DNA of 23,084 bases, taken from an uncultured Thermoanaerobacterales bacterium. Its GTDB lineage: Bacteria > Bacillota > Clostridia > Christensenellales > UBA1242. Where the stretch lies: the NCBI GenBank assembly GCA_949840475.1, contig CATKXA010000006.1, forward strand, positions 1-23,084, read 5' to 3'. This document shows positions 1 through 7,243 of this stretch, piece after piece; position 1 is the stretch's first letter, and every line of letters starts with the position of its first letter. Both the position numbers and the translations under genes were made by a program. The notes under the pieces were generated by a model. It had not been told where the DNA came from, did no database searches, and was given only the letters and a program-made list of their open reading frames with translations.

Positions 1-1427
1 CAAATGAGTTTAAAGAGTATTGGCATTGGAGTATAAATAAACACAAATATTGCAATGGTTGGGAACAACAACATAAAGAACATTACTCCAGCTACTGGTG
101 TGAACGTCATAGCCCAAATTATTGCAAATACCAATGGCAGCATTGCAAACACGTGCAATATACTTCTAAGAACTCGTCGTTTTTTTGTTTTTTCTAGCCC
201 CTCATCAAGCAAGACGCTTGTTGCAGAGCTCAATGTTGAATTATAACTATATCGGTTTTTCTTTGTTGAGTACTCATCGCCATTTTTAAAGAGTGCATTA
301 AAGTAATCTCTCTCACGCTTCTTTTGCCAGTAATACTTATCATTCTTTTGGATTTGTGGATACTCTTTTAATTTAGTAATAACTAAATCATACTTATTTT
401 CGTTCTCTAAACTTATTAGACCTAAACTTGCCCAGTGTATCATAAGAGCAGATAAATCTTTTGGCTTCGCCTTGCCCCTATATGCCTTAGCAATAACTAA
501 TGGCGACAAACCATAAGGTGGAGTGAACGTTGGAACAACAACGCACTTTTTATCTACAATATTTAAAGACAATATTATTACCATTGCAAGCAAAGCCAAA
601 ATAATTGAGGCTAAAAGCAAGTAGTAGACAGCGTTTGGGGTAAATGAGGTCATAAAGTATCCCTCACTTAAAATAACTTGCACGGTTAAACCATTCTTTT
701 TAGGCATAGACATATTAAGCTCGCAGGTAAGTGTTAAATTGTCTTGGTCAAGCTCGCAATTAACTGCACTGTTTGACAAAGAAGCCATGCCGTTTGTTCT
801 AAAGCTTATGTCCGCCCCTTCTATGCTTTTAGGGAAATGGATAGTTGCTTTAAACGAGTCTACCTTACTGTAAAAGCCATAGTCTAGAAGGTCAAAAGTA
901 AAGTCGTCAAAATCGTTTATGAAGTCATGACCGAGGTTATAAGTATACTTGATTTCATACTCATAAGTTCCCGCGTCCTTTATGTCATTACCTACTAGTA
1001 TGTAATAATACTCGTTGTCGCGTTCAAGGTCGCTCCATTCTTTAGTAAAGTCAGTGTCATTTTCGCCCTTAATCTTTACAGACAAAAGCTCAAGCTCATG
1101 ATACGTAGTTGTTTTATATTTTTTATTATTTACAATACGCGTTGTAGTATTAGCTCTAGACACGCATCTTTCAAAGCCACGGTTTATGCCACCGAACTTA
1201 TAGGTTATAGTTGTTCTCTCGGTAATGTTGAGTTTTTTATCTTCAGAAATGTAAATCTCTTTTTCAAGTCTATCGTAATTTATGTTGGCATCTTTAATGT
1301 CTTCAGCCTTCGCTTCGCTTGCATTCAAATTGCCAACAAAAAAGTTACCACTAAAGCTAACAATAGCAGTAGCTACAATTATTACGAACATAAAAATATT
1401 TAATATATATTTAGTAAACTTTTTCAT
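1..1427 (-). CDS. DUF2207 family membrane protein, C-terminus cut by window edge
   Basis: I translated this reading frame from the minus strand; it stays open to base 1, so about 475 residues are present and the C-terminus is missing. It begins MKKFTKYILN with a hydrophobic signal/anchor. An extracytoplasmic beta-rich region of about 240 residues follows (DUF2207 type: 'ITERTTITYKFGGINRGFER', 'AGTYEYEIKYTYNLG'). A TM helix sits near residues 268-288, then a cytosolic segment beginning PTFTPPYGLSP that resembles the winged-helix-like stretch of DUF2207 proteins. Two further hydrophobic helices lie at the end. It is a diverged paralogue of the DUF2207 gene at 20049-22025, but no lemA lies beside it on the visible side. 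DUF2207 (YciQ-like) proteins have no firmly assigned activity. There is no ribosome site before the ATG and the -10 box lies only 7 bases upstream. Family assignment is from layout and motifs and is fairly secure. Confidence 0.8.
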   Translation of the reverse strand, partial: MKKFTKYILNIFMFVIIVATAIVSFSGNFFVGNLNASEAKAEDIKDANINYDRLEKEIYISEDKKLNITERTTITYKFGGINRGFERCVSRANTTTRIVNNKKYKTTTYHELELLSVKIKGENDTDFTKEWSDLERDNEYYYILVGNDIKDAGTYEYEIKYTYNLGHDFINDFDDFTFDLLDYGFYSKVDSFKATIHFPKSIEGADISFRTNGMASLSNSAVNCELDQDNLTLTCELNMSMPKKNGLTVQVILSEGYFMTSFTPNAVYYLLLASIILALLAMVIILSLNIVDKKCVVVPTFTPPYGLSPLVIAKAYRGKAKPKDLSALMIHWASLGLISLENENKYDLVITKLKEYPQIQKNDKYYWQKKRERDYFNALFKNGDEYSTKKNRYSYNSTLSSATSVLLDEGLEKTKKRRVLRSILHVFAMLPLVFAIIWAMTFTPVAGVMFFMLLFPTIAIFVFIYTPMPILFKLI

Positions 1428-1434
1428 AGTTAGT

Positions 1435-1463
1435 ATTATATCATATGCAATTAACCAAATCAA
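1435..1463 (-). promoter_or_regulatory. Sigma-A promoter of the truncated DUF2207 gene, apparently leaderless
   Basis: Read on the minus strand: TTGATT (1458-1463), 17-base spacer, TATAAT (1435-1440), with TG one base before the -10 (extended -10). The -10 ends 7 bases before the ATG at 1427, so the predicted transcript starts at or next to the start codon. No Shine-Dalgarno sequence is present. Confidence 0.7.
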
Positions 1464-1491
1464 TAATTTAAATAACCTGAAAAATTTTTAT

Positions 1492-1518
1492 AAAAAAAAG
1501 ACAGAATTTTCTGTCTTT
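1492..1518 (-). terminator. Rho-independent terminator of the 4655-1517 operon
   Basis: A perfect 10-bp stem, AAAGACAGAA (1497-1506) with TTCTGTCTTT (1509-1518), has a 2-base centre in DNA (effectively a 4-base loop in RNA). On the minus strand it is followed by a run of eight Ts. It overlaps the stop codon of the acetyltransferase gene. Confidence 0.85.
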
Positions 1519-1954
1519 AATCTAGATGCATAGCTAGTAAGTAGCAAGTTAAACCCTTAGGGTGGTCTTTTAGTATTCCATAAAGCTCAAAGCCCTTCTT
1601 CTCATAAAAAGGCTTAGCTTGGAAATTCCATGTTTCCGCTTTAATGCCTGTACACTTATGTATCTTTGCATACTCAACAATGTTTTCTATAAGCTTAGTG
1701 CCATAACCGCTTCTTCTGTATTTTTCTTTGATGAATAAAATATCAATATAAATCCAATTATACTCGTCAATATAAAAACCAGTACCACCAACCAAGGTTC
1801 CTTCATCATACAAATAAAAGCCCTCATTTTTTATTTTACGTTTGTATATTTTAGGATTCAAATTATCATTCTTTGACTTTTTATAATTATACTTAATTAT
1901 TGCTTTATCAATTTTTTTATAAAGCTTAGCCTTGTTTGAATATCTTATTTCCAT
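1517..1954 (-). CDS. GNAT family N-acetyltransferase
   Basis: 145 residues, the normal size for a single GNAT domain. GNAT enzymes move an acetyl group from acetyl-CoA to an amine. Motif A, which binds the pyrophosphate of CoA, is visible as YRRSGYGTKLI at residues 79-89 (R-x-x-G-x-G pattern) after a beta strand 'WIYIDILFI'. The later 'FYEKKGFELYG' (around residues 116-126) is the usual motif B end of these folds. The start has AAGGAG about 6 bases upstream. The gene lies 10 bases after pnuC and is the last gene of its operon. The substrate cannot be read from the sequence; small-molecule or drug targets are as likely as protein targets. Confidence 0.88.
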   Translation of the reverse strand: MEIRYSNKAKLYKKIDKAIIKYNYKKSKNDNLNPKIYKRKIKNEGFYLYDEGTLVGGTGFYIDEYNWIYIDILFIKEKYRRSGYGTKLIENIVEYAKIHKCTGIKAETWNFQAKPFYEKKGFELYGILKDHPKGLTCYLLAMHLD

Positions 1955-1964
1955 ACCTATCTCC

Positions 1965-2678
1965 TTATTGTTCTTGTTTTATAGTTTTATCATTTAAATT
2001 TTGTTTTCTCTCTTCTAGTTTCCAGTGAATGAAGCCATAGATATCGTTAACTAAAAATACGCAGAATGATATGACTGTTGGCAAATAAAGCGTTCCGCTA
2101 TTTATAACCACAATGCTCCATAGCACTATTAGTATAACATCATTTAAAATAAAAGCAATAGCATAGTACGAACATCTTCTGAGCATCAAATATGATGCAA
2201 CAGCTGACGTAATTAATGAAATTGTGCTAACAATCAACTCATTAGTGTTTAAAGCCCTAAGCACAAAGTAGAAAATGACAGTAGCAATAAGTGTACCAAT
2301 AGCAAGCCATAAATATTCATAGCCGTGAATTTTGTTAACCTCAACAACACTCTGGTTGCTTGAGTTTTTATTTTTAAGCCACGATACTATTGACGCAATG
2401 CTGATTGGTATCATAAGTCCAATATAAATGATTGCTTCGCCATAGTATTTTTGCGAAATAGAAATGATTGCGTACAAAATATTATATACAATATTTATAA
2501 ATGGTGCGAATACCAAGCCCTTAGCAACAGACATAACAGACACAACACCAACTATAGACACAACCAAAGAAAACCAGTTTTTATCAACGCCAAATATGAA
2601 GCAAGTTACAATAGCTACAATGCTTGATACCAAAAATATAATTTCAAAGAGCGTCCAGTTTTTTAAAAATTTTTTCAT
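1965..2678 (-). CDS. pnuC: PnuC-type nicotinamide riboside/ribosyl-vitamin transporter
   Basis: 237 residues and about seven hydrophobic helices, the usual size and topology of PnuC. PnuC carriers let nicotinamide riboside (some relatives: thiamine or riboflavin) cross the cytoplasmic membrane by facilitated diffusion, with trapping by intracellular phosphorylation. Family marks seen: a segment ending 'YYGEAIIYIGLMIPISIASIVSWLKNK' like the central PnuC signature, and the C-terminal 'VLWSIVVINSGT...FLVNDIYGFIHWKLEERKQ', which matches the W-x(n)-N-x-x-YG-[FY]-x-x-W-K ending of the family. Its ATG overlaps the TGA of the upstream metallopeptidase gene (ATGA), so translation is probably coupled. 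No kinase for the substrate is visible nearby, so the vitamin carried is undetermined. Confidence 0.8.
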   Translation of the reverse strand: MKKFLKNWTLFEIIFLVSSIVAIVTCFIFGVDKNWFSLVVSIVGVVSVMSVAKGLVFAPFINIVYNILYAIISISQKYYGEAIIYIGLMIPISIASIVSWLKNKNSSNQSVVEVNKIHGYEYLWLAIGTLIATVIFYFVLRALNTNELIVSTISLITSAVASYLMLRRCSYYAIAFILNDVILIVLWSIVVINSGTLYLPTVISFCVFLVNDIYGFIHWKLEERKQNLNDKTIKQEQ

Positions 2679-4195
2679 GCGTTATTATTATATTCCTCCG
2701 AGTCGCTGTTGTCATTTAAAAGAGCGTACTTGTTTATAGCTTTAGAGTTTATTGACCAGCTATCAACAAAACCAATCAAAGCCCCTAGGTCTATTTTAGC
2801 AACAGCACCTTCACCTTTGCTTTCAATCTTTCCAAAAGCAAACTCGTCGCCAGTTGATGTACTCACAACCAGCTCCGCCTCTTGTCCATAATTTATCTCA
2901 AGCAAATAGAAAGTGTTTATTAAGCTTAATGCATCAATGCAATCAAGGTCAAGGCTATTAGTTTTTGTTCTTAAAGTGATTGTTGATGAGGATACATTTT
3001 TAGCAATTTGAAGCTGCTTAGATAGACTTTCAAAGTCCGCATCCTCTAAAAGCTCATAAGAAACCTTCTCATTTGTTTCCTTTGTTTGCCTAGTCGCTTG
3101 CCCTTTTTCATTGATAATGCTTTGTATTTCTTCAATTTGCTTAAAGCGTGTATCTACTTGTTCGATGTCTATATCCGTGCTATGTTTACCAATTAGAGCT
3201 TTATAAAAATCGTTTTTAACTGTTTGGCTTACCGGCTGTTTTTTTGATTTATCCGCTACAGAAGTGTAAAAATACAACTCATTATTATTTTGTACATAAA
3301 AACCAACCGTTACACCATTTCTATTCAAACAGTAGATGTTTTGCAAATTAGGGAATTGTTTATAAAAAATATTATACTTTCTAAACGCATCAATTAATGT
3401 ACAAATTTTGTTTTGCGAAATCTTATCTGACGGCAACCTTACGCCCTTTTTATTACTCAAGATTGTAAGTACTCTAGTGTACGCAACTCTATTGATATTT
3501 TTATTGTCACAAAAGTACTTCCCGCTTTCAATGTTTGCAAGATTTTCAAAAACATATTTTAAATCGTTGCTTTCTTTTAGCAAGTTATCTGAGTGATAAA
3601 AAAGTACTCTTTTAAAGACTTCTTGCTCAATCTCAGCAGCTTCTTTTCCGCAAACAATATCCTCACCTTTTTCATATAGCTTAACGAGGTTGATAATCGA
3701 ATTTCTTTTTATATACGCATCAAGGTTGTTATTGAAAAAGTCAGCAAAATCTAAAGGCTCTATATTTTGCTCAACATATTTAGCAAATCTTTTTAACCTA
3801 TAGTAGCCAGAGTAGTCATTAACGCCAGTGATTTTTTCTGTCAACAAATCTGTTACCATTTCATCAATCGCATTTTCATTTATATCTATTAGCGATTTGC
3901 TTTTAACAAAATGGAGTAGCTCATGACAGAGCAAACTTCTGTTATAGTTTGGTGTGCCATTATTGTACTCAGGCAACTCTATTGTCGTTGTTGTGTTTAA
4001 ATATCTTCCGCCGTACCTTGGTCCGCCAGGCTTGCCAATTCTAGGGTCAACTTCTAATGTAAGGTCTTTTAAATACTTATTAAATATGTCGTCAATACTT
4101 ACTTTTAAGCCCTTAATGTTTGCATGAAAATAATCCTTGATTGTTTGAACAAGGTCAAATAACGTTCTCTTCCAGTTCATATCAACACAATTCAT
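2675..4195 (-). CDS. Putative zinc metallopeptidase (HExxH...E) of unknown family
   Basis: 506 residues with no signal peptide or TM helix, so cytosolic. An HELLH motif sits at residues 91-95, followed 17 residues later by Glu112 in 'NAIDEMVTDLLTE'. The spacing and context (D-E-x-x-T-[DE]) look like a gluzincin active site: two His ligands, catalytic Glu92, third ligand Glu112. The preceding 'NRSLLCHELLHF' is a typical amphipathic active-site helix. The remaining ~380 residues match nothing I recognise; they are alpha/beta mixed and include 'SITLRTKTNSLDLDCIDALS'-like strands. The ATG has GAGG about 8 bases upstream, and the gene starts 10 bases after the small upstream ORF. It is translationally coupled to pnuC. 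The protease call is inference from the motif; the fold could be a non-catalytic relative. Confidence 0.6.
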   Translation of the reverse strand: MNCVDMNWKRTLFDLVQTIKDYFHANIKGLKVSIDDIFNKYLKDLTLEVDPRIGKPGGPRYGGRYLNTTTTIELPEYNNGTPNYNRSLLCHELLHFVKSKSLIDINENAIDEMVTDLLTEKITGVNDYSGYYRLKRFAKYVEQNIEPLDFADFFNNNLDAYIKRNSIINLVKLYEKGEDIVCGKEAAEIEQEVFKRVLFYHSDNLLKESNDLKYVFENLANIESGKYFCDNKNINRVAYTRVLTILSNKKGVRLPSDKISQNKICTLIDAFRKYNIFYKQFPNLQNIYCLNRNGVTVGFYVQNNNELYFYTSVADKSKKQPVSQTVKNDFYKALIGKHSTDIDIEQVDTRFKQIEEIQSIINEKGQATRQTKETNEKVSYELLEDADFESLSKQLQIAKNVSSSTITLRTKTNSLDLDCIDALSLINTFYLLEINYGQEAELVVSTSTGDEFAFGKIESKGEGAVAKIDLGALIGFVDSWSINSKAINKYALLNDNSDSEEYNNNA

Positions 4196-4205
4196 CTTCT
4201 AGCCT

Positions 4206-4655
4206 CTAATCTATATATTTAAAAGAAGTGACTGCTTCCATTAAAAAAGTATCAACACTATCACTCTTATTGTTTTCTGACGCAAAATATCCAACAGCAC
4301 CATTTTTGTTGAGCTTTATAAAAAATGCTGTTTCATATAAATCATCAGCTTTTTGATACTTAATCATATATACCTTTAAATTGTTTTCAGGTAAAACCAA
4401 ATATTGCTTTTCTAAAATTTGATAGTCATTATCAAGCACATAAGCATTTGAAAAGTCAAAAAAGTCCTCTTCGCTTTCGCCATTTAAATACCCAAGAAAA
4501 ACAAGCTTCAAATTTGCCTTTAGGTTTTTGTTTACTAAATAATCCAAACAATCAACACTGCTTTCAATCAGCTTTTGTTTTGCTCGTTCATCAGCTTGCC
4601 AATCGTTGCTTTCAAGAGTAAATTCATAACCGAAATTGTTTTTTACTTTTTTCAT
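4206..4655 (-). CDS. Small protein of unknown function, first gene of the 4655-1517 operon
   Basis: 149 residues beginning MKKVKNNFGYEF. I chose this start because GGAGAAG lies just upstream of the ATG at 4655, and because a near-perfect promoter (TTGACC-17-TATAAT) overlaps the hydrophobic-looking 23-codon upstream extension, which would therefore not be translated. I do not recognise the family with certainty. The pattern 'FGYEFTLESNDWQ' at the start and 'AFFIKLNKNGAVGYF...LMEAVTSFKYID' at the end resembles small PsbP/DUF1795-like alpha/beta proteins, but this is only an impression. There is no signal peptide with the chosen start. It is co-transcribed with the metallopeptidase-like gene 10 bases downstream. 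Confidence 0.6.
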   Translation of the reverse strand: MKKVKNNFGYEFTLESNDWQADERAKQKLIESSVDCLDYLVNKNLKANLKLVFLGYLNGESEEDFFDFSNAYVLDNDYQILEKQYLVLPENNLKVYMIKYQKADDLYETAFFIKLNKNGAVGYFASENNKSDSVDTFLMEAVTSFKYID

Positions 4656-4689
4656 TTCTTCTCCAAAAAACATTTTGCTTATTATAGTA

Positions 4690-4718
4690 ATTATACCAAA
4701 CAAAGCCAGGCTGGTCAA
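4690..4718 (-). promoter_or_regulatory. Strong sigma-A promoter of the 4655-1517 operon
   Basis: Minus strand: TTGACC (4713-4718), 17-base spacer, TATAAT (4690-4695). A second TATAAT lies at 4681-4686. The expected start site gives a leader of roughly 25-30 bases ending in GGAGAAG and the ATG at 4655. It sits right after the terminator of the preceding operon. Confidence 0.85.
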
Positions 4719-4730
4719 TAGCATGCAAAC

Positions 4731-4754
4731 AAAAAAACTAGCTATAGCTAGTTT
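4731..4754 (-). terminator. Terminator of the tfoX-xth-membrane protein operon
   Basis: A 20-bp perfect palindrome centred on GCTATAGC (4735-4754) is followed on the minus strand by seven Ts. It begins at the stop codon of the membrane protein gene. Confidence 0.8.
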
Positions 4755-5181
4755 AAATTAAACAAAATAAATACCCTATTACTGGGCCCAAAAATATTGC
4801 TATATAAATTAGAGTTATCCATGGCTGATATTTAACATAAAACTCTTTAAAGCTTAGGCTCCAAGGGTGTTTTATAATAACCCAGCCAAAGAGGTCAAAC
4901 ACAATACAAATTCCCACCCAAATAGCACCAGTTATTAATGCTTCATTAATAGTAATATCTGCTAAGCCTCTCATGTACAGAAAACCAAAGATAGAAAAAA
5001 GAATAATGTTATAAAGCGGGTGCCAAGGCTTTGTCTTTTCATAACCTTCGCCCATGCCGTCTTTATCCATAGGCTTCATTTTTCTGACATAGATGTTAAA
5101 AATTGTGTGCAGCATGCCAACAATAGTCACTAAAATATAGCACACCCAAAACCAAAGCATAGACATTCCAAAATTCTGCAT
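4753..5181 (-). CDS. Small integral membrane protein, four predicted helices
   Basis: 142 residues starting MQNFGMSMLWFW. The ATG at 5181 has GAGG five bases upstream; a GTG two codons earlier is less well placed. Four hydrophobic stretches are visible, at about residues 7-27, 59-75, 82-104 and 117-140. A conserved-looking charged loop lies after the first helix ('RKMKPMDKDGMGEGYEKTKPWHP'), and an aromatic motif 'KHPWSLSFKEFYVKYQPW' precedes the last helix. I do not recognise the family. It is the last gene of an operon with a TfoX-like protein and exonuclease III, 8 bases after the latter. That neighbourhood does not define a function. Confidence 0.65.
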   Translation of the reverse strand: MQNFGMSMLWFWVCYILVTIVGMLHTIFNIYVRKMKPMDKDGMGEGYEKTKPWHPLYNIILFSIFGFLYMRGLADITINEALITGAIWVGICIVFDLFGWVIIKHPWSLSFKEFYVKYQPWITLIYIAIFLGPVIGYLFCLI

Positions 5182-5189
5182 AAACACCT

Positions 5190-5993
5190 CTAAATTTTAA
5201 AATCTGCAACCACTGGCAAGTGGTCACTATAGTCAAGCTCTAAAATATCGCAATAGCTAACGCTGTTTTTAAGACTTTGGCTAGCTAATATATAATCAAT
5301 ACGATATTTCCAGCTATGGTACGAATTGTCCCACCTTGAGCGATAGCTTCTCCAAGAGTACTTTATAGTTTGCCTGTTTTGCTCTCTAAAACAATCTATC
5401 ATACCCAGGCTTAAAAGGTCAGAAAAAGCCTGCCTTTCAATGGGCAAAAACACCGATTTATTTTTGCATTCTTTAGGGTTGGTTAGGTCTATTTCATTAT
5501 GGGCAATGTTATAATCCCCAACACAAACAACCTTATATTTTGATTGCAATTTGGCAATAAACTTATTCAGTGCATCAAGATATTGCATCTTGAAATCAAG
5601 CCTAGTATTCCCATTTGGAATATAAGCATTTATTATAGCGTAATCTTTAATAAAAATAGTTGTTGTTCTGCCCTCATTGTCTTGCCAAAACTCGTCCATT
5701 CCAAATACTACTTTGTCTGGTTTAAGCTTAGTCAAAGTTAATGTGCCCGCATAACCTGCAACGCTTCCGCAATTAAAAATTGGCGTGTACGCTTTAAGAG
5801 GGCTTTCCTCTGCTTGCATAGAAAAGAAATCCATTTGGCTCTCATTTTTAAAAAGCAACTGCCTGCTAAGCTCCTCGTTGCACCTTACTTCTTGAAAGCA
5901 ATAGATATCTGCATCGTACTGCTCTATCCACTTATCAAGCCCCAGCTTAACACTAGCCCTAATGCCATTAATGTTGTATGTTACGACCCTCAT
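5190..5993 (-). CDS. xth: Exodeoxyribonuclease III / AP endonuclease
   Basis: 267 residues, the normal length. This Mg2+-dependent enzyme of the endonuclease/exonuclease/phosphatase fold cuts DNA 5' of abasic sites and removes 3' blocking groups in base excision repair. Visible active-site elements: Asn7 in 'TYNINGIRA', Glu35 in 'FQEVR', Tyr124 in 'NAYIPNG', Asp160 and Asn162 in 'GDYNIAHNEIDL', and the terminal Asp257-His258 in 'SDHLPVV'. 'GYAGTLTL' is the usual GYSGVAI-like strand. The closing 'RIDYILAS' strand carries the substrate-orienting Asp. All key residues are present. Its ATG overlaps the stop of the TfoX-like gene (ATGA), so the two are coupled. Assignment is secure. Confidence 0.96.
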   Translation of the reverse strand: MRVVTYNINGIRASVKLGLDKWIEQYDADIYCFQEVRCNEELSRQLLFKNESQMDFFSMQAEESPLKAYTPIFNCGSVAGYAGTLTLTKLKPDKVVFGMDEFWQDNEGRTTTIFIKDYAIINAYIPNGNTRLDFKMQYLDALNKFIAKLQSKYKVVCVGDYNIAHNEIDLTNPKECKNKSVFLPIERQAFSDLLSLGMIDCFREQNRQTIKYSWRSYRSRWDNSYHSWKYRIDYILASQSLKNSVSYCDILELDYSDHLPVVADFKI

Positions 5994-6292
5994 TTATTTC
6001 TCCTGCTTTTGTCAAGTTCCTCGCATGTTTGCTCAATGATGCTCTTAATTTTAGCTTTATTATCTAAGTCCTTAATTCTTAGCATCGGCTTTGCTCCCTT
6101 GTAAGGTATTTCTTTTTCCAAGCCAAAATCAGTTTTTATAGCTTTTATAAGCAATCTTTCATCATAGATACCACCAAATAATACACCGTTCAAATAAAGC
6201 AAGTATTCTCCCATCATAGGTCTGCAAAAAATGCCGTCCAAAGTATCCAGCCTTTCTAAAATATAATCTCTAAATTCTTTTGATGTTGCCAT
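5990..6292 (-). CDS. TfoX N-terminal domain protein
   Basis: 100 residues beginning MATSKEFRDYILERL. The start was chosen for GAGGT 8 bases upstream; an in-frame ATG nine codons earlier would reach into the promoter. It contains only the N-terminal TfoX domain: 'YILERL', 'GIFCRPMMGEYLLYLNGVLFGGIYDERLLIK', then 'KPMLRIKDLDNKAKIKSIIEQTCEEL'. Stand-alone proteins of this type are widespread in Bacillota and have no proven activity. The competence role of full-length TfoX/Sxy in Gammaproteobacteria should not be carried over. It is the first gene of an operon with exonuclease III. Confidence 0.88.
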   Translation of the reverse strand: MATSKEFRDYILERLDTLDGIFCRPMMGEYLLYLNGVLFGGIYDERLLIKAIKTDFGLEKEIPYKGAKPMLRIKDLDNKAKIKSIIEQTCEELDKSRRNK

Positions 6293-6310
6293 GCTATTTA
6301 CCTCAAAGAT

Positions 6311-6340
6311 ATTATACAATATTTTTAATATGCTTGTACA
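6311..6340 (-). promoter_or_regulatory. Promoter of the tfoX-like/xth operon
   Basis: Minus strand: TGTACA (6335-6340), 18-base spacer, TATAAT (6311-6316), giving a short leader that contains GAGGT. The -35 matches only four of six positions. It abuts the left copy of the inverted repeat described below. Confidence 0.55.
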
Positions 6341-6347
6341 TTAAAAT

Positions 6348-6402
6348 AAAAAATAAAGGCTAAGGTTTATAAATTTTGAAACTAGCAAAAAATATAAAAG
6401 AA
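6348..6402 (+). repeat. Left arm of a ~55-bp imperfect inverted repeat flanking a 1.33-kb block
   Basis: The arm reads AAAAAATAAAGGCTA (6348-6362), 10 variable bases, ATTTTGAAACTAGC (6373-6386), then an A-rich tail ending ATAAAAGAA. The same blocks in the same order occur on the minus strand at 7679-7624, with 15 and 14 identical bases and a 12-base variable gap. Both arms are followed inward by a hairpin and T-run. Confidence 0.8.
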
Positions 6403-6432
6403 CTTTATCGTGAGTGATAAAGCTCTTTTTTT
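6387..6432 (-). terminator. Bidirectional terminator behind the SDR gene
   Basis: Stem CTTTATC (6403-6409) with GATAAAG (6416-6422), loop GTGAGT. On the minus strand (SDR direction) it is followed by TTCTTTTATATTTTTT, and on the plus strand by a run of eight Ts. Confidence 0.75.
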
Positions 6433-6468
6433 ATTGATTTCAAATATTTGATGATTTCAAGTTTATAT

Positions 6469-7224
6469 TTAAACAAGCAAAATTCCGCCATTAACATTAA
6501 GGTTTTCACCATTGATGTAATCAGCTTTATCGCTTAATAAGAATTCTACTAAATTAGCAGTATCTTCAACAGTGCCAAGTCTTTTGCTAGGATTTTTATT
6601 TGTAGTTGCTTGAATTTCTTCTTCGGTATAACTTTGTTTACCTAACGGAGTTAATGTAAGAGATGGACTAACGGTATTTACTCTTATATTGTATTTCGCA
6701 AGTTCTAATGCACAACATTTTGTCAACATTATTGTTGCAGACTCTGATGTGCAATATGCGAGTGAACTATCCATCGGCCTTGTTCCTAATCTTGAAGCAA
6801 TATTCACTATACGTGGCATTTCAGATTTTTTCATCAAATGAATTGCATTCTTTATACACTTAAAACGAGCAATTAGATTAACATTCAATTCGTGTTTAAA
6901 TTCATCTACACTTAAATCTTCTATTGACAATACTTTATCATAGGCGGCACAATTAACAAGCCCGTCTAATTTATTAAACTTTTTAGAAATATTTACAAAC
7001 ATTTCATCAATTTGTTTTTCATCTGAAAGGTCGCATTTTTGCAAGAAAATGTTATGTTTGAATTCATATAATTCTTGCATAGTTTCTTTTGCCATTTTTT
7101 CATTGTGCCCATAATGAATTATAACTTTTGCATTGTCTTCTAATAATTGCTTAGCAATCTGTCTGCCGATGCCAGATGTAGAACCAGTTACCAAAATAAC
7201 TTTATCGCTAAAATCTATTTTCAT
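6469..7224 (-). CDS. SDR-family oxidoreductase with Glu in place of the catalytic Lys
   Basis: 251 residues, the usual length of a classical short-chain dehydrogenase/reductase. The start was chosen for AAGGAGA ahead of the ATG at 7224; the longer frame runs back through the promoter. The Rossmann fold begins with the nucleotide-binding TGSTSGIG (residues 13-20), 'CDLSD' at 64-68 and 'NCAA' (91-94) in place of NNAG. The catalytic Ser144 ('NIAS') and Tyr157 are present, but the classical YxxxK reads Y-C-T-S-E, with Glu161 where the essential Lys should be. The C-terminus 'DYINGENLNVNGGILLV' is typical of FabG/glucose-dehydrogenase-like SDRs. The protein may be catalytically weak, or a binding or regulatory relative. 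Substrate unknown. It stands alone inside a block bounded by inverted repeats, which suggests acquired cargo. Confidence 0.9.
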   Translation of the reverse strand: MKIDFSDKVILVTGSTSGIGRQIAKQLLEDNAKVIIHYGHNEKMAKETMQELYEFKHNIFLQKCDLSDEKQIDEMFVNISKKFNKLDGLVNCAAYDKVLSIEDLSVDEFKHELNVNLIARFKCIKNAIHLMKKSEMPRIVNIASRLGTRPMDSSLAYCTSESATIMLTKCCALELAKYNIRVNTVSPSLTLTPLGKQSYTEEEIQATTNKNPSKRLGTVEDTANLVEFLLSDKADYINGENLNVNGGILLV

Positions 7225-7243
7225 ATTGCTTCTCCTTGTAAAT

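Noticed and set aside
1098..1533. Two plus-strand frames over the left DUF2207 gene
   Set aside because: They are antisense to an intact signal-peptide-bearing reading frame, and they run over its promoter and the neighbouring terminator.
4656..4724. Hydrophobic 23-codon N-terminal extension (possible TM segment) of the 149-residue protein
   Set aside because: It overlaps a TTGACC-17-TATAAT promoter, and a well-placed GGAGAAG precedes the internal ATG, so the extension is very likely not translated.
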